Shown: piece after piece, positions 15,282 through 24,500 of the stretch
Numbering within the stretch: the stretch's first letter is position 1
Layout of the letters: each line of letters begins with the position of its first letter
Source: Candidatus Zixiibacteriota bacterium
GTDB taxonomy: Bacteria; RBG-13-66-14; B26-G2; WVWN01
Length of the DNA: 30,971 bases
Reading direction: 5' to 3'
NCBI GenBank assembly: GCA_030613505.1
Contig: JAUWLW010000034.1
Span: forward strand, 1 to 30,971
Translations under genes and position numbers: made by a program
The notes under the pieces: generated by a model
Seen by the model: only the letters and a program-made list of their open reading frames with translations
Databases searched by the model: none
What the model was told of the DNA's origin: nothing

Positions 15282-16898
15282 ATGAAAAAAGCTCTCGATC
15301 TCCTTTCCTCCCGGCGGATTTCGATCTACTTGTTTTTAGTGCTCCTTTTCGTTTCGCTGCTGGGTGCGCTTATCCCCCAGAACGAGCTCCCCGCCTATTA
15401 CGAGGCGCACTACCGTAGCTGGGCCGTCGGCCTCCTCAAGACCTTCCAGTTAACGGACGTGTACCAAGCGTGGTACTTCTTCCTGATATTGGTATATCTC
15501 GTCGCGAGTTTGGTAACGTGCACGGCGCGGCGGTTGCCCCGGGCGTTGGCGCCCCTTGCGCGGCGCGCGAAGCTGCCCGCGTCGCTCGATGATTTGAGTC
15601 TACGCGCCGAGTTGGGCCCCGCGGCCGACCCGGAGCGTCTCGAGCGCTCGGCCCGGCGGCTGGGCTTCCGGTGGCGGCGCGAAGGCGACGTGTTGTACGG
15701 TAGGCGGCGGCCTTACGCGCCGTGGGGCGAGATATTGACCCACGTCGGCCTGGTCGTGATCTTCGTGGCCGCGTTCTTCCGGTTGTTCGGCCACCGCGAA
15801 ACGTTGTTCGTCTTCGAAGGCCAGGGTATAGCGTTGCCGCGGGAGTACGGAACCGCTTACGAACTCCGCGCCGACAAGGTGGAAGAGGTCCGCGACGCCG
15901 ACACCGGCCGCGTATTGGAGTACCGGACCGCGGTGCGTTTGCTGCGCGGCGGCGAGGAGGTGGCGGCGAAGGAGGTAGAGGTCAACGGGCCGCTCCGCTA
16001 CGCCGGCCTGGGCGTATATCAGTCGAACATGGATGTCGCCGGCGCGAGCGGCCTGGCCGTCGACGCCGTTAAGCTGGCGCCCGGGGAGAGCATGGCCGAC
16101 GCCGCGGCCGCGACCTTTGAATGGACGTTGAGAGAGGAGAAAGGCACCGTTGCGCTCGCGCCCGGGCAAACGGCGCCGTTGGCCGATACCGGATTTCAGC
16201 TCCGCTTCCTCGAGCGCTACGACCATTTTGTCACCGACGAGTCGGGCTTCCGTAACGATAATCCCGAGTACAACCCGGCGGCGTTCGTGAACGTCTTCGA
16301 CCCTTCGGGCGCGGCGGCGATGGGGATAATCTTCGAGCTATACCCGGAGTTTTCGGTCATCAAATCGTCGGAGGAGGCGTTTACCAACCTTCCGCTTACG
16401 ATAAAACTCGAGCCAACCTCGGGAGAGTTGGCGGGCGAGCGGCGCGAGTACGTCGCCGTGCCGGAGGCGGTGTTCGTCGTGGGCGCGGGGGAGCGGATGT
16501 CGGTCGCGTTCGCGGCCGAAGGGCCGGCTCACCGCGGTGCGGCGTTGACGGCGCGGCTCGCGCGACCGGACGGCGGTAAAGAGACATTTGCGCTACCTTT
16601 GGGCGAGTGGGTTACGGTGGCGTTGGTCGACGGCGAGTACGCGTTCCGGTTCAACGGGGCTCGGCGGGCCGCGCTTACGGGCCTAACGGTATCGCGAGAC
16701 CCGGGCTTGACGGTTTTTTACGTGGGATGTTTGTTGCTTTCCCTGGGCGTCGTGGCCGCCACGCTGTTAAGTTACGACGAACTATTCCTTTACGTCCGCG
16801 ACGGTACGGCGTACCTGGCGGGTCGCTCGAGCAAGGGGCCGCAGCTTCTTAGGCCGGCTTTCGAACGCTGGGCGGCGAAGATAAAAGAGGAGCTTTAA
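15282..16898 (+). CDS. resB: ResB/Ccs1 cytochrome c biogenesis protein
   Basis: 538 residues. It opens with LDLLSSRRISIYLFLVLLFVSLLGALIPQ, the typical first helix of ResB, then WYFFLILVYLVASLVTCTARRL and a third helix (EILTHVGLVVIFVAAFFRLFG). A large periplasmic domain (about 170-470) and a fourth helix (VFYVGCLLLSLGVVAATLLSY) follow. With CcsA it forms the system II heme lyase that exports heme and attaches it to CXXCH apocytochromes. It follows the CbcL-like gene by 60 bp and is 4 bp from ccsA. Placement beside the cytochromes supplies the maturation capacity they need. Confidence 0.92.
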   Translation: MKKALDLLSSRRISIYLFLVLLFVSLLGALIPQNELPAYYEAHYRSWAVGLLKTFQLTDVYQAWYFFLILVYLVASLVTCTARRLPRALAPLARRAKLPASLDDLSLRAELGPAADPERLERSARRLGFRWRREGDVLYGRRRPYAPWGEILTHVGLVVIFVAAFFRLFGHRETLFVFEGQGIALPREYGTAYELRADKVEEVRDADTGRVLEYRTAVRLLRGGEEVAAKEVEVNGPLRYAGLGVYQSNMDVAGASGLAVDAVKLAPGESMADAAAATFEWTLREEKGTVALAPGQTAPLADTGFQLRFLERYDHFVTDESGFRNDNPEYNPAAFVNVFDPSGAAAMGIIFELYPEFSVIKSSEEAFTNLPLTIKLEPTSGELAGERREYVAVPEAVFVVGAGERMSVAFAAEGPAHRGAALTARLARPDGGKETFALPLGEWVTVALVDGEYAFRFNGARRAALTGLTVSRDPGLTVFYVGCLLLSLGVVAATLLSYDELFLYVRDGTAYLAGRSSKGPQLLRPAFERWAAKIKEEL

Positions 16899-16902
16899 CG
16901 AT

Positions 16903-18399
16903 ATGTCGACGCGAAGGGTTTCGATTACGGTTTTCTTAACGGCCGCCGTCGTCGCGTCCGCCGCGGCCGCTGAGCCCGATTTCGGTGTGCGGGTGGCGCT
17001 GGTTGAGGAGGCGCGGTTGGGCAAAGCCTTCGCGGCTGTGGCGGTTAAAGCGGAACGGCCGATGCCGTGGCCCGCGTTCGCTAACCTGCGCTACCGCGAG
17101 CTCAAGGGCGGCGGGAAAGTGCGCGACGGCGAATTGGCGCCCGGCCGCGACGCGGTGGTATGGCTCGCCGTGCTGGACGACGAGTACCGAACGACGGCCC
17201 GCTTAATCTTCGTCGAGGGCGGCAAGGTCCCGGGCGTTCCCGCGGACCGGTGGATATCTCTCGGCGAATACGAGGACGAGGTAATGCCGGCGTTGATGCG
17301 GGCGCCGGGCGCGTTGGAGGACGAGAAGGTAAAAGAGGAGGCGAGTAAGTTGGTCGCCCGGGCGACGGCGCTGCAAGAGCTCTCGTGGCGCGAGCTGCGA
17401 TTGATACCCGGGCCCGCGGAGGAGGGGTGGAAGACGCTCGGGCCCGAGCGCCCGGGCTGGGAGCACGCGGTTGCGTTGAATCAGGCGTACGGGGACGGCG
17501 ACGCGGCGGCGATGCACGAGGCGGCGGCGCGGCTGGCGCGGGAATTAACGGCACAGGCCGGCTACCCGCCGGCGGCGAAACTAAAACTCGAGGTATATTT
17601 GCAGAAATTCGGCGTGTTGAAGATCGGCTTTTTCTTGTATTTATTGTCGTCGCTTTCGTTCTTCGTGTGGGCGGCGTTGGGTAGGAAGTGGCTTGCGAAC
17701 GCCGGCGCCTGGGTGGCCTTCGCCGGCTTCGTCTTTATAACGGCGGGCCTCGTGGGGCGCTCGGTAGTGGCCGGATATCTACCGACGACGGGGATGTACG
17801 AGTACCTGGCGTTGTTTTCGTGGGCGTCGGTGCTCATCTTCCTTTTGTTCTACCTCAAGACGCGGCAAGCTTTCCTGGGCACGATCGTTATGCCGGTCGC
17901 GTTCCTGCTTATAGTGTTATCCTCCCTTTTCCCCTCTAAGATCGAAGGGCAGCTCATCCCGGCGCTCCAGTCGTGGTGGCTGACGATTCACGTGACGCTG
18001 GCGTGCCTGGGCGAGGGGGCGTTCGCGGTGGGGTTTGCCGCGGCGGTGTTGTACCTCTTCCGCGGCGACAAGCCGAGCAGGTATTTACCATCCAAAGAAG
18101 CGCTCGACGTCCTGGAGTACCGCGCGATAGCAATAGGCTTCCCGCTGTTCACCATCGGCGCGCTGGTGGCGGGCGCCATATGGGCGCAGAAGGCGTGGTC
18201 GGTGTGGTGGAGCTGGGACCCGAAGGAGACGGCCTCGCTCGTCGTCTTCCTTATCGCCGTGGCGTACCTGCACGCCCGCCGCCTGGCCGGATGGCGCGGC
18301 AGGCGGACGGCTATTCTGGCGGCGCTTATCTTCGTGGCGTCGGTGTTGACGCTCTTCGCGAACCTCATCTTCGGCGGCCTGCACTCGTACGGGGTCTGA
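16903..18399 (+). CDS. ccsA: CcsA/ResC heme lyase with long N-terminal periplasmic extension
   Basis: 498 residues. The C-terminal part (about 238-498) has eight membrane helices and the tryptophan-rich heme-handling signature WWSWDPKE near residues 434-441, plus conserved flanking histidines (TIHVTLACLGEGAFAVGFA and GGLHSYGV). This is the CcsA/CcmC/CcmF superfamily. Unusually, about 235 residues precede the first helix: a signal peptide (MSTRRVSITVFLTAAVVASAAAAE) and a charged alpha/beta-like segment with no recognisable motif. Typical CcsA proteins are near 250-350 residues. The extension is in one open frame, so it is a real part of the gene unless misassembled. It works with ResB in system II cytochrome c maturation. 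Confidence 0.9.
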   Translation: MSTRRVSITVFLTAAVVASAAAAEPDFGVRVALVEEARLGKAFAAVAVKAERPMPWPAFANLRYRELKGGGKVRDGELAPGRDAVVWLAVLDDEYRTTARLIFVEGGKVPGVPADRWISLGEYEDEVMPALMRAPGALEDEKVKEEASKLVARATALQELSWRELRLIPGPAEEGWKTLGPERPGWEHAVALNQAYGDGDAAAMHEAAARLARELTAQAGYPPAAKLKLEVYLQKFGVLKIGFFLYLLSSLSFFVWAALGRKWLANAGAWVAFAGFVFITAGLVGRSVVAGYLPTTGMYEYLALFSWASVLIFLLFYLKTRQAFLGTIVMPVAFLLIVLSSLFPSKIEGQLIPALQSWWLTIHVTLACLGEGAFAVGFAAAVLYLFRGDKPSRYLPSKEALDVLEYRAIAIGFPLFTIGALVAGAIWAQKAWSVWWSWDPKETASLVVFLIAVAYLHARRLAGWRGRRTAILAALIFVASVLTLFANLIFGGLHSYGV

Positions 18400-18426
18400 A
18401 AAGCTGCGGCGGCGTTGAGTACAAGG

Positions 18427-18450
18427 GGTGCCCCGAATCGGGGCGCCTTA
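18427..18450 (+). terminator. Terminator-like hairpin after ccsA
   Basis: GGTGCCCCG (18427-18435) pairs with CGGGGCGCC (18439-18447) through one G-U wobble around AAT. Only TT follows, so termination may be weak or Rho-assisted. It resembles the hairpin at 3639-3657 in size and loop. Confidence 0.55.
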
Positions 18451-18519
18451 ACGTTGGACGGTTTGGGCGCGGTGGGAACGGGCAACGTAAAAACAAGAAT
18501 TAGGATACGATCATGAGCG

Positions 18520-18548
18520 TTTACGGGCGACTTCTACTGTGTTATATT
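18520..18548 (+). promoter_or_regulatory. Possible promoter of the sulfatase-fold gene
   Basis: TTTACG (18520-18525), 17-bp spacer, TATATT (18543-18548): about four and five matches to the consensus hexamers. It lies 89 bp before ATG 18637. Confidence 0.4.
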
Positions 18549-18636
18549 TTAACGTAGCGGCGGCGAGGGTCGCGTACGCGGAGATCGTTTCTACATACAC
18601 GCTTTCGTCGCGGCCGCCGCGCCGCAACCCGTTTTT

Positions 18637-20637
18637 ATGTCCAATCGTAAAAACAGTGATCTAACGCGGTTCCTGACACCGCTCGTCGGCGCGAGTTTGT
18701 TGGGCGGCGTATTGGCCGCGGCCGCGGAATACATCTTAGCTTCTATCTTGGGCGGTACGTCTTTTTGGGGCGTACCGCGTTTTTATTACCAGCTATTGTA
18801 CGCGGTGGAGGCGGCTTGGCTGGGCGTGTTGGCGGCGTTTACTTTCGGCGTATGCGGCGGTATTTATTATGCGTTAAAAAAGCGGAAGGGCGAGCTTGGC
18901 ACGGCGTCGCCGGCGCTTTGGGTAGTCGCCGTCGCGGTTTGCGGCGCGCCGGCGGCGCACTATTTGGCCGTCGCGGACGTGAGTTTCCCGTGGGTAAAGT
19001 CGCGGTTCGCGATAATTGCCGCGGGTTTGTTTTTTGCGGGCATAGTGAGTTTGTGGGTGCTGGCGGCGGCGGCGCTCTACAAAGCCCTAACCGCTTTAGG
19101 TCGCAGCGTAAAGAAGGTCTCGGCGAAGGCGGTTTTAATTTTTCTAGCGTCGGCGCTACTACTGCGGGTCGTCGCCGCGGACGTATACTATATGGTCGCG
19201 GGGGAGCGGGCGGCCGGGCGGCGGCCCGACGTATACGTGGTGGTAATGGACGCGTTCCGGGCGGACCGGCTGAGTTTTTACGGCGGCGAGGGGGACGTGG
19301 CGCCGCGGCTGGAGGCGTTCGGGCGGGAGGGGTTGGTATTCGAGGAGGCATATACCGTATCGTCGTGGACGAAGCCGGCGGTGGCGTCGCTCTTCACGTC
19401 CGCGTATCCGGGCACGCACGGCGTGAATTCGCGGGTGGCGGCGTTACCCGAGGAAGCGGCGACGTTGGCGGAGGCCATGAGAGAGCTGGGATACGTGACG
19501 TTGGCGGTATCGGCGAACCCTCACGTGAGCTGGGGCGGCGGAATGGGGGACGGCTTCGACGTTTTGGACAACACGGCCGGGGGGAGCGTAATGGAGGCCG
19601 GCGGGCCGCCGCTGTCGGCGGCGCGCTTGTTGACGAGCGCGACGTGGGTACCGTCCTTTTTGGGGCCGCTGTGGCATCGGACGACGGACGGGCTGGAGCT
19701 GAACCGGCGGCTGGAGTTCTGGCTTGGGATTACGGAGGGACCGAGGTTCATATACGTTCATTACATGGAGCCACACACGCCGTACAGGCCGAGGGACGAG
19801 GACCAGGCCGAGCTCAAGCCGTATTTCGAACGGGCCCGGAAGAATAAAGTAAGAGAAATCGTACGAGGCCGCTTTTTCGGCGCGCGTTTAATCGAAGACG
19901 CGCATTTCAAACCCGACTACACGGCCGGCGACGTTGCTTTGGCGAAAGCGCTGTACGATAGCGACGTGCGGCGGATGGACGCCGTTATCGCAGATTTTCT
20001 TGAAGAGATCGTCCCGACGTATAGCCGCGACGACGAACCCATAATAATCATTACCGCCGACCACGGCGAAGACTTTCTGGAGCACGGCCGGTGGCTCCAC
20101 GGCGCCGGCCTGCACGGCGAAATCGCGCGCGTCCCGTTGATGATTCGGGGCGCCGGCCGCGGCGGCGCGCGGGGCGCGGTAAACGTCGTCGACGTCGCGC
20201 CCACCGTAGTCGCGTTAGTCGGCGGCGTCCCGCCCCGAGATTGGGCCGGAGCGGCTTTGACGCCCTATATGGTCGACGGCGGCAGCGTTCCGCCCCGGGA
20301 GCTTTTGTTGGAGGGGATTATAGAATACCCACCGGCTCGAGCCGGCGCGGCGTGGGCTAGTATAGAGCTCGCCGCGGCCGTCGGAGATGACTTTTATTAT
20401 CTATACGATTATAACGCCGGCGGCGAATATTTATACGACGAAAGGCGAGACCGAAATCAAGTGGGCGACCTGGCTTCGGGCGATTACGCGGCCGCAAACG
20501 CCGGCTTACTGGCGGAACGTCGCGAGTCGCTCGCGTCGTTAAGAAAAGCGGCCCGGGCGCGAGCGTTGACGCCCCGCTACGTACAACTGCCGTCCTCGCT
20601 CGAGCGCCAGCTCCGGGCGATGGGGTACGTTAACTAG
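18637..20637 (+). CDS. Membrane-anchored sulfatase/alkaline phosphatase-superfamily hydrolase
   Basis: 666 residues. Five N-terminal membrane helices (to about residue 185) precede a sulfatase-fold domain: VYVVVMDAFRADRLSFYG (metal-binding Asp), SSWTKPAVASLFTSAYPGTHG and TADHGEDFLEHGRWLHG (second metal pair). The formylglycine-generating C/S-x-P-x-R signature of true sulfatases is absent. The expected nucleophile is Thr245 in SWTKPA, as in phosphoethanolamine/phosphoglycerol transferase-like members. An envelope-modifying phospho- or sulfo-transfer role is possible but the substrate is unknown. The active site should face the periplasm. No ribosome binding site is obvious before ATG 18637. 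It is separated from the cytochromes by a terminator and is probably functionally independent. Confidence 0.82.
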   Translation: MSNRKNSDLTRFLTPLVGASLLGGVLAAAAEYILASILGGTSFWGVPRFYYQLLYAVEAAWLGVLAAFTFGVCGGIYYALKKRKGELGTASPALWVVAVAVCGAPAAHYLAVADVSFPWVKSRFAIIAAGLFFAGIVSLWVLAAAALYKALTALGRSVKKVSAKAVLIFLASALLLRVVAADVYYMVAGERAAGRRPDVYVVVMDAFRADRLSFYGGEGDVAPRLEAFGREGLVFEEAYTVSSWTKPAVASLFTSAYPGTHGVNSRVAALPEEAATLAEAMRELGYVTLAVSANPHVSWGGGMGDGFDVLDNTAGGSVMEAGGPPLSAARLLTSATWVPSFLGPLWHRTTDGLELNRRLEFWLGITEGPRFIYVHYMEPHTPYRPRDEDQAELKPYFERARKNKVREIVRGRFFGARLIEDAHFKPDYTAGDVALAKALYDSDVRRMDAVIADFLEEIVPTYSRDDEPIIIITADHGEDFLEHGRWLHGAGLHGEIARVPLMIRGAGRGGARGAVNVVDVAPTVVALVGGVPPRDWAGAALTPYMVDGGSVPPRELLLEGIIEYPPARAGAAWASIELAAAVGDDFYYLYDYNAGGEYLYDERRDRNQVGDLASGDYAAANAGLLAERRESLASLRKAARARALTPRYVQLPSSLERQLRAMGYVN

Positions 20638-20692
20638 CGGCCGGGATAGAGAGACGACTCGCCCCAAATCCCCTTCCATTTCATTACCGATT

Positions 20693-20708
20693 ACGACGTC
20701 CGCGTCGT
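20693..20708. terminator. Short hairpin between convergent genes
   Basis: ACGACG (20693-20698) pairs with CGTCGT (20703-20708) around TCCG. It lies between the convergent sulfatase-fold and regulator genes and has no U-run on either strand, so a terminator role is only suggested. Confidence 0.25.
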
Positions 20709-20710
20709 CA

Positions 20711-21226
20711 TTAGCCGCCTTCCGATCGCGCGCTAAGGTCTTTCAAGGCTTCGACGAAGCGGCCGAAGAGTTCTGTTACGGGTTCTTTTAACCGAAGCTC
20801 GCGCTCGAGGCGTTCGCGAACGGCGCCGGCGTCGCCCCTGTTATCCGGCGCCACGTCGCCGTCGAGCGTTTTAAGACTATTCTCTATGGTCCGGAATACG
20901 GCCCGGACGCCCTGGTCCGCTATCTTGTCGAACGAGTCGGCATATAGCTCCGCAATCTTGAAGTCGGCTTCGTAGAAATCCTTTCGTTCCCCTTTCACCC
21001 ATACCTTGCGGACTAAGCCGTAGTTCTCCAAAATGTGGACGTTTACGCTCACGCCCGATTTGGCTACGCCTAGCCGCTCGCACAACTCGTCCAAGCTAAC
21101 GGGACGCGGCGTAAACATCAGATAGGCCAAGATGCGTCGCGGCAGGCCGGCCGCGGCTATCGGGGCCGCAATCCGTTCTACCGACTTTATGAAGTCGTCT
21201 CTAGTCCGCTCGTACGCGTCCGCCAT
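20711..21226 (-). CDS. GbsR/MarR-type transcriptional regulator
   Basis: 171 residues. A winged helix-turn-helix spans about residues 30-95 (GLPRRILAYLMFTPRPVSLDELCERLGVAKSGVSVNVHILENYGLVRKVWVKGERKDFYEAD), the pattern of the GbsR subfamily of MarR regulators. It is followed by helical dimerisation segments. ATG 21226 has GGAGG with suitable spacing on the minus strand (near 21236). It lies downstream of the Cu/Ag efflux genes on the same strand but has its own consensus promoter at 21503-21531, so it need not be part of that operon. GbsR-type proteins elsewhere respond to choline or control transporters; the ligand here is unknown. Confidence 0.82.
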   Translation of the reverse strand: MADAYERTRDDFIKSVERIAAPIAAAGLPRRILAYLMFTPRPVSLDELCERLGVAKSGVSVNVHILENYGLVRKVWVKGERKDFYEADFKIAELYADSFDKIADQGVRAVFRTIENSLKTLDGDVAPDNRGDAGAVRERLERELRLKEPVTELFGRFVEALKDLSARSEGG

Positions 21227-21502
21227 TTCTCTTCCTCCGAATATTTACGTTATTTTCGCAACGTTCTTAATTTATAGAATTTTAATCATCGTTGCCGATA
21301 CTTAAAGGGCTTCTTCCAACCGCATATAGAAACCCGGCGTAAATATCGAATCATAGCGAAGCCGAAGATTCGAACGTCGCGTGAAGCTTGGATTTCTTTA
21401 TTGTATCCATATGCTACGCTTAATCCAGAGGTGGGTTATTTTTATCGCTTAACAATAGGGCGTAAAAACTATCGGTTCAGAATATTCCATATCTACAGAA
21501 AT

Positions 21503-21531
21503 ATTATAATATAAGAAACGGGCCGTGTCAA
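21503..21531 (-). promoter_or_regulatory. Perfect-consensus sigma-70 promoter for the GbsR-type regulator
   Basis: On the minus strand TTGACA (21531-21526), exactly 17 bp, then TATAAT (21508-21503): both hexamers match consensus fully. Transcription would start near 21496 and run towards the regulator at 21226. Confidence 0.75.
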
Positions 21532-21562
21532 TAAAATATTTTCGGCCCGGACTTTCTTATAT
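21509..21562 (-). terminator. Large hairpin, likely terminator of the Cu/Ag efflux operon
   Basis: ATATAAGAAA (21509-21518) and TTTCTTATAT (21553-21562) are exact reverse complements, as are CGGGCCG (21519-21525) and CGGCCCG (21543-21549), with a 3-nt bulge. Read on the minus strand, the GC stem is followed by TTTCTTATAT, as in an intrinsic terminator after the cusA stop at 21586. Confidence 0.65.
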
Positions 21563-21585
21563 CTAAACGGCGTAAAGTGCTGGAT

Positions 21586-24500
21586 TTAGGTAGTGCCGGT
21601 TGTTTGTTCGCCGTCCTCGGTAAGTCCTCTAAGCGGTCGAGGTTCATTATCACGCGGCAGCCCCCGGCCTCGCCAGAGCATGTAAATCGCTGGGATTACG
21701 ACGAGCGTCAGGATGGTGGAGGTCACCATCCCGCCGACCACCGGCGTTGCGATGCGCTTCATGACGTCCGCGCCGGCGCCGGTGCTCCACATGATCGGCA
21801 GCAGGCCCATGATGATCGCCGACACCACCATGACTTTGGGCCGAACACGCTGGACCGCGCCCTCCACGACGGCCTCGCGGAGGTCGTCGAGCGTCCGGAG
21901 CCGGCCCTCGGCGCGCCGTGTGTTGTACGCATCGTCGAGATAGACGATCATTACCACGCCCGTTTCCGCGGCCACACCCGCGAGCGCGATTATCCCCACC
22001 CACACCGCGATCGACATGTTGTAACCTAAGATGAACATGAGCCATACCGCGCCCACGAGAGAAAAGGGCACGGACAACAGGACGATCAACGTTTCGGTGG
22101 CCGAGCGGAAGTTGAAGTACAACAGGATGAAGATGATCGCGAGCGTCACCGGGAGGACGAAGATCAGGCGCCGGCGGACGCGCTCCATGGCCTCGTACTG
22201 GCCGGTCCAGACGATGTGGTACCCGGGTTTCGGCGTCAATTTCTCCTCGACCGCCCTCTTGGCGTCGCGGACGTACGAGCCGAGGCTCCGGCCCTCGATG
22301 TCGACGTACACCCACCCGGAGAGGGAACCGTTCTCGTCCTTGATCACCGGCGGGCCGGTAGTCAACTCTATGTCGGCGATCTGTCCCAGCGGCACCGGCG
22401 GCCCCGTGGGAGTCGGTACGAGTACGCGCTTGAGCGCTTCCGGGTCGCCGCGGTAATCCTGGAAGTAACGGACGTTGATGCCGAAGCGCTCGCGGCCCTC
22501 CACCGTCCGGTCGACGTTCATGCCGCCGACGGCGGTCTCGACGACCCTCTCGACCTCCTCGACGGTAAGGCCGTAGCGCGCGAGGGCTTCGCGGTCGGGC
22601 GTGATGTCTAGGTAATAACCGCCCGTGACGCGTTCCGCGTAGACGCTGCGCGTTCCCGGGACGTCGTTCAGGATCGCCTCGAGTTGTTGGGTCTGTTCGG
22701 CGATGCCCTCCAGGTCGGGCCCGAAGACTTTTATGCCGACGGGCGTCTTGATGCCGGTGGTGAGCATGTCGATGCGCGCTTTGATCGGCATCGTCCAGGC
22801 GTTGGTAACGCCCGGGAAGGCGAAGGACGCGTCCATCTCCTTTATCAGCTTCTCGTAGGTCATACCCTTGCGCCATTCGCGTTTGGGTTTGAGGACGACG
22901 GTAGTCTCGACCATGGCCATCGGCGCCGGGTCGGTCGCCGTGTCGGCGCGGCCTATCTTGCCGAAGACGGTATCGACCTCCGGAAACGTTTTGAAGAGTT
23001 TATCCTGAACTTGGAGCAGGCGGCCGGCGGTAGTCGCGCCGATGCCGGGGAGGGTCGTCGGCATGTACAGGATCGTGCCCTCGTGCAGAGGCGGCATAAA
23101 CTCCGAGCCCAGCATCAGGAACGCCGGGATCGAAATCACTATTACTACCAGGGCGCCCGCGATCACGACGCGCCGGTAGCGGAGCGCGAAATCCACAAGC
23201 GGCTTGTACGCCCGGATGAGCACGCGGCTGATCGGGTTTTTGTGCTCCGGCCGGATCTTGCCGCGGATGAGCCAGATCATCAGGACGGGGACCAGCGTAA
23301 CCGAGAGGAAGGAGGCGAAGAGCATCGCGAACGTCTTCGTGAACGCGAGCGGCTTGAAGAGCCGCCCCTCCTGTGCCTCCAGCGTGAAGACCGGTAAAAA
23401 CGAGACCGTTATCACCAACAGAGAGAAGAAGAGCGGCTTCCCCATCTCCTTGGCGGCTTCGATGATCACGCGTCGCCGGTCGGCGTTCGGCGATTGCTCC
23501 AGCCGCTTGTGGGCGTTCTCGACCATGACGACCGCGGCGTCCACCATCACGCCAATCGCGATGGCGATTCCCCCGAGGGACATGATGTTGGAGGTCAGGC
23601 CGAGGTAGAACATCGGAATGAAGCCTATGACGATCGCCACCGGCAGCATAATAATCGCGACGAGCGAGGAGCGGAAATGGAAGAGGAATATGACGCACAC
23701 CAGGCTGACGATGAGCATTTCCTCCAACAACTTCTCCACCAGCGTGCGGATCGATTCCTTTATCAGGTCGGAGCGGTCGTAGGTGGTGACGATCTCGACG
23801 CCGGGAGGCAGCGCCCCCTCCACCTCCTCGATCTTATCCTTTACGCGGTTGATGACGTCGAGCGCGTTCTCGCCGTAGCGCATTACGACGATGCCGCCCA
23901 CCACCTCCCCCTCGCCGTTGAGCTCCGCGATGCCCCGGCGCATGTCCGGGCCGTACGTCACGACGCCGAGGTTCTTTATCAAAATCGGGACGCCCCGTTC
24001 GTCGATGCCGACGGCGACGTTCTCGATGTCCTCCAGCGAATCGATGTAGCCCCGGCCGCGGACCATGTACTCTTTGCCGCTCAGCTCCACGACGCGGCCG
24101 CCGACGTCGTTGTTGGAGCTGCGGATCGCCATAATGACCTTCGTCAACGGGACGCCGTAGTAGGCGAGCTTATTGGGGTCGACCTTGACCTGGTAGGTTT
24201 TCTCGAAGCCGCCAACGCTCGCGACCTCGGCGACGCCGGGCACGGACTCGAGCCAGTATTTTAAGTGCCAATCCTGGAACGCGCGGAGGGAAGCGAGGTC
24301 GTTTTGGCCCGATTTATCCACCAGCGCGTACTGGAAGACCCATCCCACGCCGGTGGCGTCCGGGCCGAGCGTGGGCGTCACGCTGGCGGGCAGCTTCTCG
24401 CGTGACTGGCTGAGGTACTCTAGGACCCGACTCCGGGCCCAATACATGTCGGTCCCGTCCTTGAAGATGACGTTAACGAAGGATAGGCCGAAGAAGGAGT

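Larger units (their letters stand above)
21227..21585. other. Intergenic region between regulator and cusA
   Basis: This A/T-rich stretch of 359 bp holds the minus-strand promoter (21503-21531) overlapped with a hairpin (21509-21562). A leader of about 270 nt precedes the regulator. It contains one inverted repeat, TCGAATC (21346-21352) and GATTCGA (21367-21373), with centres 21 bp apart, which could be a regulator operator. No gene is seen. Confidence 0.45.

Noticed and set aside
23494-24264. 256-codon open frame on the plus strand within cusA
   Set aside because: It is a His/Asp-rich shadow with no recognisable domain, opposite a full-length RND pump.
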